A DNA stretch of 64,000 bases, from positions 2,170,001 through 2,234,000 of the forward strand of contig OZ246012.1 of assembly GCA_965230615.1 (NCBI GenBank), given 5' to 3'. The DNA is from G965230615 sp965230615. Lineage in GTDB: Bacteria > Pseudomonadota > Gammaproteobacteria > HTCC5015. Each line of letters starts with the position of its first letter. The stretch's first letter is position 1. Under the pieces are notes generated by a model. That model saw only the letters and a list, made by a program, of their open reading frames with translations, did not search any database and was not told the origin of the DNA. This document shows positions 8,034 to 17,109 of the stretch, piece by piece. Made by a program: the position numbers and the translations under genes.

Positions 8034-10952
8034 ATGACTCTTATGAAACCATCAACTCGTTTAGCGCTATCTATAACAGCTTTAACATTAAGTATCATTC
8101 TGATTAGCGAAATGCTTGGCTTTTTCCCTAATCATAATGAAGCTAAATTAGAGACGCGCAAGAACCTGACTGAAACATTAGCTATTACAGTTGCCACCAA
8201 TGCCAGCAATGAAGATATTTCTGCACTTAAACAAATTTTAAACCGCGTTCGAGAACGTAATCTGGACATACAATCTATTGGCATTCGACGTAGTGATGGA
8301 ATTTCAGTCATTGAAGTGGGCAATCACTACCGCCACTGGGATGAAAACAAAAAACGCAAATCAAGCTCATCTCATACTCAGGTTACCATATACAATGGTA
8401 GTCAGGAATGGGGGAAATTAGAGGTTGTCTTTGCCCCGGTAACACCTAAAACCATTCTGGGCCTAATGAACTCTCCATTTATGAGACTAATAGCCTTCAT
8501 TTGCATCTCAGGCTTTTTAGGTTATATGTTCATCCTGAAACGAAGTTTACGAGAACTAGACCCTACCAGTGTAGTACCAGAAAGGGTTCGCTCAGCATTA
8601 GATACCATGGCAGAAAGTGTACTGGTATTAGATGGTGATGCGATTATTGTGTTAGTCAATAATGCCTTTACCGAAAAAACAGGCTGGTCAAGCCAGAAAC
8701 TTCTAGGCAAAAACGTTAACACGCTGAATTGGCAACTGGAAAGCAAGGGCAGTGGCACAACACTACCCTGGCAACGCGCATTGAAAGAAGGCACACCCCA
8801 AATGGGTATCCGCATGTCTTTATTATCAGAGGCTGATAAAAAAAGTCACTTCATGGTGAACAGCGTCGCCATTATGGGTGGCAATAATCGACCACGGGGT
8901 GTGCTTGTTACGCTAGATGATGTAACACAATTACAACAGAAAAATGAAGACTTACAGAACATGCTTGTTATGTTGCAGGAATCACAGGCCGAAGTTAGTA
9001 AAAAAAATATTGAACTCGAAACGCTTGCCCGTGAAGACCCTCTAACAGGTTTACTGAATCGACGTTCGTTATTTTCTCGGTTTGAGAAAGTATATAAAAA
9101 ATCCAAAGAGAAAAAGCTATTACTTAGTTGTTTGATGGTAGACATCGATCATTTCAAAAGAATTAATGACAAGTACGGACATTCTGTAGGCGACCAAGTT
9201 ATTCGCCGTGTCAGCAAAATATTGAAAGACTCATTACGCAGTGTTGATATCATTGGCCGTTATGGTGGTGAAGAATTTTGTATTGTATTGATCGGCGCTG
9301 ATGCGTCTCGCGCAGCCGGCAAGGCTGAGCTAATGCGCAATAAAGTTGCCGCGCAAACTTTCAATATCGGGGAAAGCTCAACCAGTTTTAGTATCTCTGC
9401 GAGCTTTGGTATTGCAGACATGTCTCCTGAGATCTCTGGTTTAAATGAGTTTATTGATCAGGCAGATAAAGCACTTTTACAAGCTAAAGAGTCTGGTCGA
9501 AACTGCGTTATTTGTTGGAATGAAATTGTAGAGCGTGAATATAACCGTTTATATTCCGGTAACGCCACGAATGATAACTATGTAATAGAAAAAACATCCA
9601 GCCACACTCTATCATCACTGAATGATCGTCGGCAGTTCATGAAATTAACAGATAAAGTCATTAAAAGCCATCAACGCCAAAGCGATCAGATAGCGATCAT
9701 CTTATTAAATATCAATAAGTTTAAGCGAATTAATCATTCCTTAGGTCATGCTGCAGGTGATGAGCTTTTATCAGAAATCTCGCTACGACTTAAAGCATGC
9801 TTAAAAGCCAATGACTCTCAATTAGATATCAGCAACCCTGCACCACAAGCCAGCCTGGCACGTGTTGGCGCTGACGAATTCGGTGTCTTACTGATCAACT
9901 TTGAAGACACTGACTATATAGATACTATTTCATCGCGTATTAGAGAAGTTCTCTATAAGCCTTATAACCTGCAAGGACATCATGTTTATTTGACCGTGAC
10001 CATGGGTGTAAGCATCCACTCTGCCGACTGCTATGATGCTGAGTGTCTGATGAAAAATGCCGATATTGCAATACAACATGCTTCACAAAGCAGTACACAT
10101 GGTTTTCAGGTCTATAACAACGAACTTAGCCATATTAATGTCAAGCATCTTGAACTGGAAGATGGCCTGCATAAAGCACTGAAAGAAGATCAGTTTCAGC
10201 TATATTACCAGCCTAAAGTAGAGTCTTCGAGCCGCCGTATTATGGGCGTTGAAACATTATTACGTTGGAAGCACCCTGAAAAAGGGCTTATTCAGCCCAG
10301 TGAGTTCCTACCTGTTGCAGAATATAGCGGTTTGATTGTGCCGATTGGCGAATGGGTACTAAAAACAGCCTGCCGTCATGCCCGCAGCTGGTTAGACCAG
10401 GGAATTACAGACTTACGTATTGCAGTGAACTTATCACCACAGCAGTTTCAGGAAGATAATTTACTGGATGTGGTATCCGATACACTTAAAGAAAATAAAC
10501 TGCCAGGCACTTCCTTAGAACTGGAAATCACTGAAAGCAGCATTATGCGCAACCTGGAAGAAGCTATATTAACCATGCAACGCTTGCGCCGCTTAGGTGT
10601 GCAAATGACAGTAGATGATTTTGGCACGGGTTATTCCTCGCTTTACTATTTGAAGCGCTTCCCAATCGACAACTTAAAAATTGACCAGTCTTTTATTAAA
10701 GATATGAGCATCGACCCCGATAATGCAGCTCTAGTCAACGCCATTATTTCTATGGCACATAGCTTACGCTTAAGGGTGATCGCTGAAGGGGTCGAAAATA
10801 TGACCCAAGTTGACCAACTGGTAAATATGCAATGCGATGAAATGCAGGGTTATTTATTAGGTCGACCTAAACCTTATGCTGAAATTAGCAAAATTCTATC
10901 AGCGCCAAATGTTGTTAACCTGGCAAAGGTCACCATGCCTAGAAAAAGCTAA
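8034..10952 (+). CDS. Membrane PAS-GGDEF-GGDEF-EAL cyclic-di-GMP enzyme
   Basis: The protein has 972 residues. TM1 lies at about 12-30, a periplasmic sensor stretch at 31-140 and TM2 at about 147-165. A PAS domain spans about 185-300, followed by a short coiled coil. GGDEF-1 has DPLTGLLNRR and an intact GGEEF at 411-415, so it can be a diguanylate cyclase. A second GGDEF-like domain has GADEF at 612-616 and is probably degenerate. The EAL domain has ETL at 740-742, NLSPQQF, DDFGTG at 861-866 and AEGVE, so the phosphodiesterase residues look intact. The start is seven bases after the adhesin stop, which implies cotranscription. By analogy, c-di-GMP control of surface adhesins is known from LapD, but the domain order differs and no LapG gene is seen here. 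Whether cyclase or phosphodiesterase activity dominates cannot be told. Confidence 0.93.
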   Translation: MTLMKPSTRLALSITALTLSIILISEMLGFFPNHNEAKLETRKNLTETLAITVATNASNEDISALKQILNRVRERNLDIQSIGIRRSDGISVIEVGNHYRHWDENKKRKSSSSHTQVTIYNGSQEWGKLEVVFAPVTPKTILGLMNSPFMRLIAFICISGFLGYMFILKRSLRELDPTSVVPERVRSALDTMAESVLVLDGDAIIVLVNNAFTEKTGWSSQKLLGKNVNTLNWQLESKGSGTTLPWQRALKEGTPQMGIRMSLLSEADKKSHFMVNSVAIMGGNNRPRGVLVTLDDVTQLQQKNEDLQNMLVMLQESQAEVSKKNIELETLAREDPLTGLLNRRSLFSRFEKVYKKSKEKKLLLSCLMVDIDHFKRINDKYGHSVGDQVIRRVSKILKDSLRSVDIIGRYGGEEFCIVLIGADASRAAGKAELMRNKVAAQTFNIGESSTSFSISASFGIADMSPEISGLNEFIDQADKALLQAKESGRNCVICWNEIVEREYNRLYSGNATNDNYVIEKTSSHTLSSLNDRRQFMKLTDKVIKSHQRQSDQIAIILLNINKFKRINHSLGHAAGDELLSEISLRLKACLKANDSQLDISNPAPQASLARVGADEFGVLLINFEDTDYIDTISSRIREVLYKPYNLQGHHVYLTVTMGVSIHSADCYDAECLMKNADIAIQHASQSSTHGFQVYNNELSHINVKHLELEDGLHKALKEDQFQLYYQPKVESSSRRIMGVETLLRWKHPEKGLIQPSEFLPVAEYSGLIVPIGEWVLKTACRHARSWLDQGITDLRIAVNLSPQQFQEDNLLDVVSDTLKENKLPGTSLELEITESSIMRNLEEAILTMQRLRRLGVQMTVDDFGTGYSSLYYLKRFPIDNLKIDQSFIKDMSIDPDNAALVNAIISMAHSLRLRVIAEGVENMTQVDQLVNMQCDEMQGYLLGRPKPYAEISKILSAPNVVNLAKVTMPRKS

Positions 10953-11082
10953 GTCACGACAAACCAGGCCCTTAACAGGCTAAAACAGCTGGGTTTTACA
11001 CAATTCAGCTCATATAATGCTTGATGTTATCATCAGATTTATTTATATAGATTGGAGCATTTGTCGATAAGGATAATGCCGC

Positions 11083-12915
11083 ATGGCAACATTAGATACG
11101 CTAACCGCTAACTGGTTAGCTCAACAATGCAAAATGATTAGTGGCATTCGCCGTGGCGCTGTCATTGTCAATGAACGATATAACAATCAAGACGCCCCAT
11201 TATCCAATACACAATGGCCAGTATCAAATACGACTGACAGCTCTCAGGCTGGCATTGGCAGCTATTTACTGGAAGCTGCACAAGCCGCCATTGAGAGCAA
11301 TCACTCAACAGTTATTAATACGCCCGACAACAAAAGTCAGTTCCTAGCTTACCCAATAACCGACCATGATAATGAGCAGATAATCGCAGCTGTTTGTATC
11401 GAAACCCCAGCACGTCCTGCAGCAGAGCAGCGAGCGACTCTACAGCTGCTACAATGGGGGGTTACATGGCTGTTAATGCTGTATTCGCAGGCATCATCCC
11501 CATCCTCTGATAAAGCAAACAAGCAATCTCCACTGGTCACGGTGCTTAACAGTATTGCCACTGTTATCGAACATAAACATTTTAATGAAGCTGCCACGGC
11601 TATCACGACGGAGCTTGCCGCTGAGTTGCAATGCGAAAGAGTCGGCATAGGTATTATCGACAGTAAAAATATGCAGGTGAAAGCCTTATCTCATAGTGCA
11701 GAATTTGGCCAAAGAACCAACCTTATTCGTGATCTGGCCAGCAGCATGGCTGAAGCAGTCGAACAATCATCGACAGTAGTGTATCAACTCACGAAGACAG
11801 ACCAAGCTGAGAAAAATCAACAAGCCAGCCATTTAAGCAGCCTCAATCATGAGCAATTATTGTTAACACATGGCGGTTCCGCTGTCTGCACTGTACCATT
11901 AAGTGATGGACAAGATTTTATTGGTGCAATCACATTTGAGCGCAGCGATAACCAATTTTTTGCTAGCGAACTTATTCAACTTTTTGAGCACATCGCTTCT
12001 CTCATTGGTCCTATATTAGGCTTAAAAGCACGCGAAGACTCACCGTTATTGAGCAAAGTCAAATATACAATCGCTAAACGTATCCGTCATTTTGCTGGCC
12101 CCAAAAACCTGCAACGTCGGCTTTGGCTTACATTGATTGCATTACTGATTATCATACCCAGCTTGACGCCAGCTACCTTCCGAGTCAATGCTGATGCAGT
12201 CTTAGAAGGCACTTTACAACGCGCTATTGTCGCACCACAAGACGGCTTTATTGGCAATGCCCATTTAAGAGCTGGAGATACTGTCACCGAAGGCGACTTA
12301 CTAGCCAACCTAGATGATAGAGAGCTTCGCTTAGAATACCTCAAGTGGAGTAGCCAACAAGAGCAGTACCGAAAGCAATACCGCAATGCACTGGCTGCAG
12401 ACGACCGGGCTGAAGCGAATGTGGCGCGCGCACAAATGGACCAGGCTCAGGCACAAGCCGACTTATTACAAGAACAAATACAACGCACTCAGTTATTAGC
12501 GCCATTCGATGGCTTCGTCGTCAGTGGCGATTTAAGCCAGGCACTTGGCTCGCCAGTGTCACGTGGCGATATATTATTTGAAGTAGCACCACTGGATAGC
12601 TATCGTATTGCCTTGAGTGTTGACGAGCAGGATATTGCTCTTATACAAGAAGGTCAGCAGGGCCAGATTAATATCACCAGCTTACCTGGAGAGCGATACA
12701 TATTCAAAATAAATCGAATTACGCCTGTGGCCACTTTAAAAAATGGCAAAAACCAATTTCGAGTAGAAGCTGAATTCGATAACAATTCTCAAAAGCTACG
12801 CCCAGGGATGCAAGGCGTGGGTAAAATCGAAATAGGCAATAGACAGCTCATCTGGATATGGACACGTAAAGCTGTTATTTGGCTACGGTTGTTTATGTGG
12901 AAATGGCTTTACTGA
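11083..12915 (+). CDS. GAF-domain HlyD-type membrane fusion protein
   Basis: The protein has 610 residues. A GAF-like domain at about 155-310 is in the cytoplasm, preceded by about 150 residues that may be another degenerate sensor domain. A single TM lies at about 343-362 (ALLIIIPSL). Then comes a periplasmic HlyD architecture: a lipoyl/barrel-sandwich half with GDTVTEGDLLANLDD, a coiled-coil hairpin rich in Ala/Gln, the second lipoyl half (RTQLLAPFDGFV) and a beta-barrel. Adaptors of this class bridge inner-membrane transporters to outer-membrane channels. A cytoplasmic GAF sensor on one is unusual and suggests signal input into export. The stop lies two bases before the next start, so the genes are translationally coupled. 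There is a 130-bp gap from the EAL gene. A Shine-Dalgarno-like AAGGATAA lies just upstream. Confidence 0.88.
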   Translation: MATLDTLTANWLAQQCKMISGIRRGAVIVNERYNNQDAPLSNTQWPVSNTTDSSQAGIGSYLLEAAQAAIESNHSTVINTPDNKSQFLAYPITDHDNEQIIAAVCIETPARPAAEQRATLQLLQWGVTWLLMLYSQASSPSSDKANKQSPLVTVLNSIATVIEHKHFNEAATAITTELAAELQCERVGIGIIDSKNMQVKALSHSAEFGQRTNLIRDLASSMAEAVEQSSTVVYQLTKTDQAEKNQQASHLSSLNHEQLLLTHGGSAVCTVPLSDGQDFIGAITFERSDNQFFASELIQLFEHIASLIGPILGLKAREDSPLLSKVKYTIAKRIRHFAGPKNLQRRLWLTLIALLIIIPSLTPATFRVNADAVLEGTLQRAIVAPQDGFIGNAHLRAGDTVTEGDLLANLDDRELRLEYLKWSSQQEQYRKQYRNALAADDRAEANVARAQMDQAQAQADLLQEQIQRTQLLAPFDGFVVSGDLSQALGSPVSRGDILFEVAPLDSYRIALSVDEQDIALIQEGQQGQINITSLPGERYIFKINRITPVATLKNGKNQFRVEAEFDNNSQKLRPGMQGVGKIEIGNRQLIWIWTRKAVIWLRLFMWKWLY

Positions 12916-12917
12916 CC

Positions 12918-15062
12918 ATGAGTGAAAAGCTCTACAGCGCCAGCTGGTATCGCGTAGCCAATATTAAGCCTCAACTGCGCCGCCATATTAGAATAGAACG
13001 CCATAACTATCGTGGCGAACTATGGCATGTCATACATGATACGATTAATGCTCGTAGTTATCGTTTTGGTCCTGAAGCCTACTTCATTATTAGCCGTTTA
13101 CACAATGAACATGACCTACAAAGTATTTGGCAACAGGCACTCGAACAATTAGGCGATGATTGCCCAACACAAGACGAGACTATACAACTACTTGGGCAAC
13201 TGCATAGCGCTGACTTAATACAAGCGGATATCACACCCGATACACTTGAACTCTTTGAGCGTCAGCAACGAAAAAAACGTCAACGCTGGAAACAATATAT
13301 CGGCAACCCATTAAGCTTACGCTTACGCTTGGCCGATCCAGATAGACTACTCACATTTCTATTACCTCTGGCCAAATTAGTTTTTAGTAACGTTGGGATT
13401 ATTCTATGGCTGGCTGTTATTTGCTGGGGCTTAACACAGACGATCATTCACTGGCAAGCCCTCACTAACAATATAGCCGACCGGGTATTAGCACCGCACA
13501 ACCTTTTCTTAATGTGGTTGCTTTACCCCATTATCAAAGGCTTACATGAACTTGGACATGGTGCCAGTACACGGCTTTGGGGAGGAGAAGTACATGAGCT
13601 AGGCCTTATGTTTCTCGTATTCGTGCCTATACCTTATGTAGATGCATCAGCCTCAGCTGCTTTTCCTGAGAAGCATCGTCGTATTATTATCGCCGCAGCA
13701 GGGATGATGGTTGAATTATTTATCGCCTCATTGGCACTGCTGGTTTGGCTGAATGTTCAACCTGGTGTTATTCACGATGCGGCATTTGCCATTATGCTAA
13801 TTGCAGGTATTTCAACACTATTGTTTAATGGCAACCCACTGCTACGCTTTGATGGCTACTATATTTTTGCCGATGCTATTGCCGTACCCAACCTCGCACA
13901 ACGGTCGAATCGTTATATACGATACTTAATTGAGCATTATATTTTTGGCATCCAAAACAGTGACTCACCCATTGAGCAACCAACAGAACAAAAGTGGTTG
14001 CTATTCTATGGATTGGCGGCGGGTCTATATCGAATACTTATTACAGCCTTTATTGCTATATTTATTGGTAGCAAATGGCTGCTTATGGGTGTACTCATCG
14101 CTTTATGGGGTGCTTTTAATTTACTGATTATACCAACACACCGACTCATAAAAACATTCGCTAAGCATCCTGAATTACGCGCTAGACGAAGCCGGGCGAT
14201 ATTGGGTGTTTCCATACTATTTAGTTTTATTACACTACTGTTGATCATACCGTTACCACAGAGAACCGTTGCCTATGGTGTGCTATGGCTGCCTGAAGAT
14301 GCCCGCATCCGTACCAGCAGTGACTGCTTTGTCAAAGCCATCTTAAGCCAAGATGGTACAGCTGTGCAAAGCGGCAACCCCCTTATTCGTTGTGATGAGC
14401 CGCGGCTTAATGCAGATGTTGCAACACTACAAGCTCAATTTCGCGAGTTTGCTGCGCGCAAAGCAAGCTTAAAGCAAACCGACCGGGTACGACTGGAGAT
14501 TATTAAAGAAGAGTTAAAAGCTATCAAAAGCGCTTTGGCACTCGCATTACAACAGCAGCAAGGACTCAATATTACCAGCGCTGTTAATGGACATTTTGTA
14601 TTACCTTCTGGCCAAGATTTACTCGGTGCTTTTGCCAAACAAGGTGAAACGCTGGGCTACGTCATCGAAAATAATGCAGCGGTGGTGCGTACTATTATAC
14701 CTCAGCGGGATATCGGACTCATTCAAGCAGGGACTCATGCTGTGCAAGTACGTTTGATGGAAGCGCCACTAAAAGCCATTAGTGCTTCTATCAAACGTGA
14801 GGTACCGGCTGCTGTTGACACATTACCTAGCCCAGCACTTGGTTCTGCAGGTGGTGGTTACATTGAAGTCGACGCCAGTGACCCCAATGGACTGCAAACC
14901 ACTCAACGCGTTTTCCAACTTGATGTTATCTTACCAGCCAATACTAAAATCAATAGCTGGGGTAGCCGCGCCATTGTGCGCTTTGATCATGGCTATTCGC
15001 CGCTGTTTAGTCAGCTCTACCGCAAACTGCAGCAACTATTACTTCGAGAGCTAAGTGTCTAG
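12918..15062 (+). CDS. PqqD-like / M50 metalloprotease / HlyD fusion membrane protein
   Basis: The ATG at 12918 follows the previous stop by two bases; a longer in-frame start at 12879 would overlap that gene. The product has 714 residues. The N-terminal 100 or so look like a PqqD-type winged helix (FGPEAYFIISRL). A polytopic membrane domain carries the M50 zinc motif HELGH at 210-214 and a second metal-ligand motif NPLLRFDGYY with Asp312. Several more TM helices follow. The last 230 or so residues are periplasmic and contain a lipoyl-like split domain and coiled coil like HlyD. M50 enzymes cut within membranes, and fusions to HlyD domains occur in peptide and bacteriocin export loci. Here the enzyme may cleave or hold the membrane tail of the giant adhesin. 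That substrate is inferred. Confidence 0.88.
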   Translation: MSEKLYSASWYRVANIKPQLRRHIRIERHNYRGELWHVIHDTINARSYRFGPEAYFIISRLHNEHDLQSIWQQALEQLGDDCPTQDETIQLLGQLHSADLIQADITPDTLELFERQQRKKRQRWKQYIGNPLSLRLRLADPDRLLTFLLPLAKLVFSNVGIILWLAVICWGLTQTIIHWQALTNNIADRVLAPHNLFLMWLLYPIIKGLHELGHGASTRLWGGEVHELGLMFLVFVPIPYVDASASAAFPEKHRRIIIAAAGMMVELFIASLALLVWLNVQPGVIHDAAFAIMLIAGISTLLFNGNPLLRFDGYYIFADAIAVPNLAQRSNRYIRYLIEHYIFGIQNSDSPIEQPTEQKWLLFYGLAAGLYRILITAFIAIFIGSKWLLMGVLIALWGAFNLLIIPTHRLIKTFAKHPELRARRSRAILGVSILFSFITLLLIIPLPQRTVAYGVLWLPEDARIRTSSDCFVKAILSQDGTAVQSGNPLIRCDEPRLNADVATLQAQFREFAARKASLKQTDRVRLEIIKEELKAIKSALALALQQQQGLNITSAVNGHFVLPSGQDLLGAFAKQGETLGYVIENNAAVVRTIIPQRDIGLIQAGTHAVQVRLMEAPLKAISASIKREVPAAVDTLPSPALGSAGGGYIEVDASDPNGLQTTQRVFQLDVILPANTKINSWGSRAIVRFDHGYSPLFSQLYRKLQQLLLRELSV

Positions 15063-17040
15063 CGTTGATCTAAAACCTGGCTTGCAACTCGGTCCATATC
15101 CGGAAAAAACCTCTGACAAACCGGGTTGGCTCGAGCGTAACCGCTCTATCGCTACACTACAATGGTCTCGACATATAGCATATCGCCAAAGCAAATTACA
15201 AAAAATAGTTAAGATGATCGATAGTCATGGATCAGCATTAAGCAATATGAATCAGGCTGATATTACACAATTCACATCAGCCATCCGCCAGGACTTACAT
15301 CGAGATGGACTGACGCAACCTCACCTTATAAAAGCATTTGCACTGATTCGAGAGCAAAGCGAACGCACTTTAGGCTTGCGCCATTTTCCCACACAGTTGA
15401 TCGGCGGCTGGATTATGGCCAACGGTATGCTCGCCGAAATGCAAACCGGTGAAGGGAAAACTCTGACAGCCACACTGCCTGCAGCGGTCGCTGCTTTGGC
15501 AGGCATTCCAGTACATTTAATGACTGCCAATGATTACCTGGTTGCCCGCGATGCTACCAAGCTCAAACCTTTGTATAAAGCCTTGGGGATAAGCGTTGCC
15601 TTTGTCACGCAGGACATGGATCAGGCAATTCGTCGGCAGGCATACCAGCAAGATATTACCTATGGCACAGGTAAACAAATTGCATTCGACTACTTGCGTG
15701 ACCGATTATTATTAGCCAAAAAACCTGGTCGTTTAAAGTTACAACTCGAAAAATTACACGATGAATCGCCACGCACTGAACGTTTATTACTAAGAGGCCT
15801 ATGCTTTGCCATTGTCGACGAGGCTGATAGCATTTTAATTGATGAGGCAAGAACACCATTATTGATCGCACAACAAAGTCAAAATGAAGATCTGAGCCAA
15901 CTGAATCAGCAAGCGCTAGAACTGGCTAGCCGCTTACAAGAAGGTATTCATTTTGATATTGACCAGAGCCTTCGACAAATCAGGTTATCTTCAGCTGCAC
16001 TAAAAATCATCAATAATGTCAGCAGTCACTTAAAAGGCGCCTGGCATGGTAAACAACGACGAGAAGAGCTAATCACTCAAGCACTCAGTGCATTACACTT
16101 ATTTCAACGTGATCATCACTATCTATTAAAAGATGATAAAGTACAAATCATCGACGAGACCACTGGCCGCTTAATGCCAGAGCGCAGCTGGGAGCGGGGC
16201 TTGCATCAAATGATCGAAAGCAAAGAAGGCTGTAACAACAGCGCCAGCAATGAAACACTGGCACGTTTGAGCTTTCAACGTTTTTTTCGACGCTATCTTC
16301 GGCTCAGTGGTATGACAGGCACTGCAAAAGAAGTTGCCGCTGAGCTGTCAGCTGTCTATGACCTGCACACGATCGAAGTCCCCACCCGGTTACCCAGTAA
16401 ACGTAAGCAACTCGGCAATACTGTTTATCGTTGTAACACCGCACGCTGGCAGGCCGTACTGACTGCTATTGAACGACAGCACAAGACCGAGCGCCCTATT
16501 CTTGTTGCAACCCGCTCAGTAGCAAGCTCAGAGCAGCTCAGCAAGTTACTTCAACAAGCCGGCTTAAAACATGCACTACTCAATGCACGCCAAGATCAAT
16601 ATGAGGCAAACATTGTGGCGAATGCCGGACAACCAGGGCAGATCACTATTGCAACCAATATGGCCGGTAGAGGCACCGATATCCCATTAAGCGATGCAGC
16701 CCGCCAAGTTGGTGGCCTGCATGTGATTGCGGCAGAACGCAATGAATCTTATCGTATAGACCGACAGCTTTTTGGTCGCGCAGCCCGGCAAGGGGATCCT
16801 GGTAGCTATGAGTCTATTTGCGCACTCGATGATGAGTTGTTCAGCACCCACCTTGCTGATTGGCTAAAACAACAATATGCTGATAATAGCGATGCCGCCA
16901 TCCCCACAAACCTGGGTAGGCTATTTCTATGGTTGGCACAAAAACGTGCGGCCAGTCTATCGCGTCAGGCACGTGACGACTTATTAAACCTTGATACTCA
17001 ACTTGCAGACACACTGGCCTTTGCCGGGCGTGCCGAATAA
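15055..17040 (+). CDS. Short SecA paralogue (accessory preprotein translocase ATPase)
   Basis: The GTG at 15055 overlaps the end of the M50 gene by eight bases, and no ATG lies nearby. The product has 661 residues against about 900 for housekeeping SecA. Walker A is QTGEGKT at 130-136 and the DEAD-type box is VDEAD at 254-258, followed by ILIDEARTPLLI. The second RecA domain has TNMAGRGTDI, GGLHVIAAERNES and RQLFGRAARQGDPGS. Helical scaffold sequence is shortened, and the C-terminal linker with the Cys-rich zinc site that binds SecB and lipids is absent. Accessory SecA proteins in Gram-positives (SecA2) serve special substrates such as serine-rich glycoproteins. The setting among HlyD and M50 genes and a giant adhesin suggests the same kind of dedicated role. 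The normal SecA must be encoded elsewhere. Confidence 0.92.
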   Translation: MSSVDLKPGLQLGPYPEKTSDKPGWLERNRSIATLQWSRHIAYRQSKLQKIVKMIDSHGSALSNMNQADITQFTSAIRQDLHRDGLTQPHLIKAFALIREQSERTLGLRHFPTQLIGGWIMANGMLAEMQTGEGKTLTATLPAAVAALAGIPVHLMTANDYLVARDATKLKPLYKALGISVAFVTQDMDQAIRRQAYQQDITYGTGKQIAFDYLRDRLLLAKKPGRLKLQLEKLHDESPRTERLLLRGLCFAIVDEADSILIDEARTPLLIAQQSQNEDLSQLNQQALELASRLQEGIHFDIDQSLRQIRLSSAALKIINNVSSHLKGAWHGKQRREELITQALSALHLFQRDHHYLLKDDKVQIIDETTGRLMPERSWERGLHQMIESKEGCNNSASNETLARLSFQRFFRRYLRLSGMTGTAKEVAAELSAVYDLHTIEVPTRLPSKRKQLGNTVYRCNTARWQAVLTAIERQHKTERPILVATRSVASSEQLSKLLQQAGLKHALLNARQDQYEANIVANAGQPGQITIATNMAGRGTDIPLSDAARQVGGLHVIAAERNESYRIDRQLFGRAARQGDPGSYESICALDDELFSTHLADWLKQQYADNSDAAIPTNLGRLFLWLAQKRAASLSRQARDDLLNLDTQLADTLAFAGRAE

Positions 17041-17109
17041 ATAAGCATCAAGCACTGTTTTTAACAATACACTGCTTGACCAATTCGGTAATTGATATAA
17101 GGTATAGCC

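Noticed and set aside
17041..17109. Terminator between the secA-like and SPOR-adaptor genes
   Set aside because: TCAAGCA/TGCTTGA could pair, but the loop is long and no T-run follows; the genes are probably cotranscribed.
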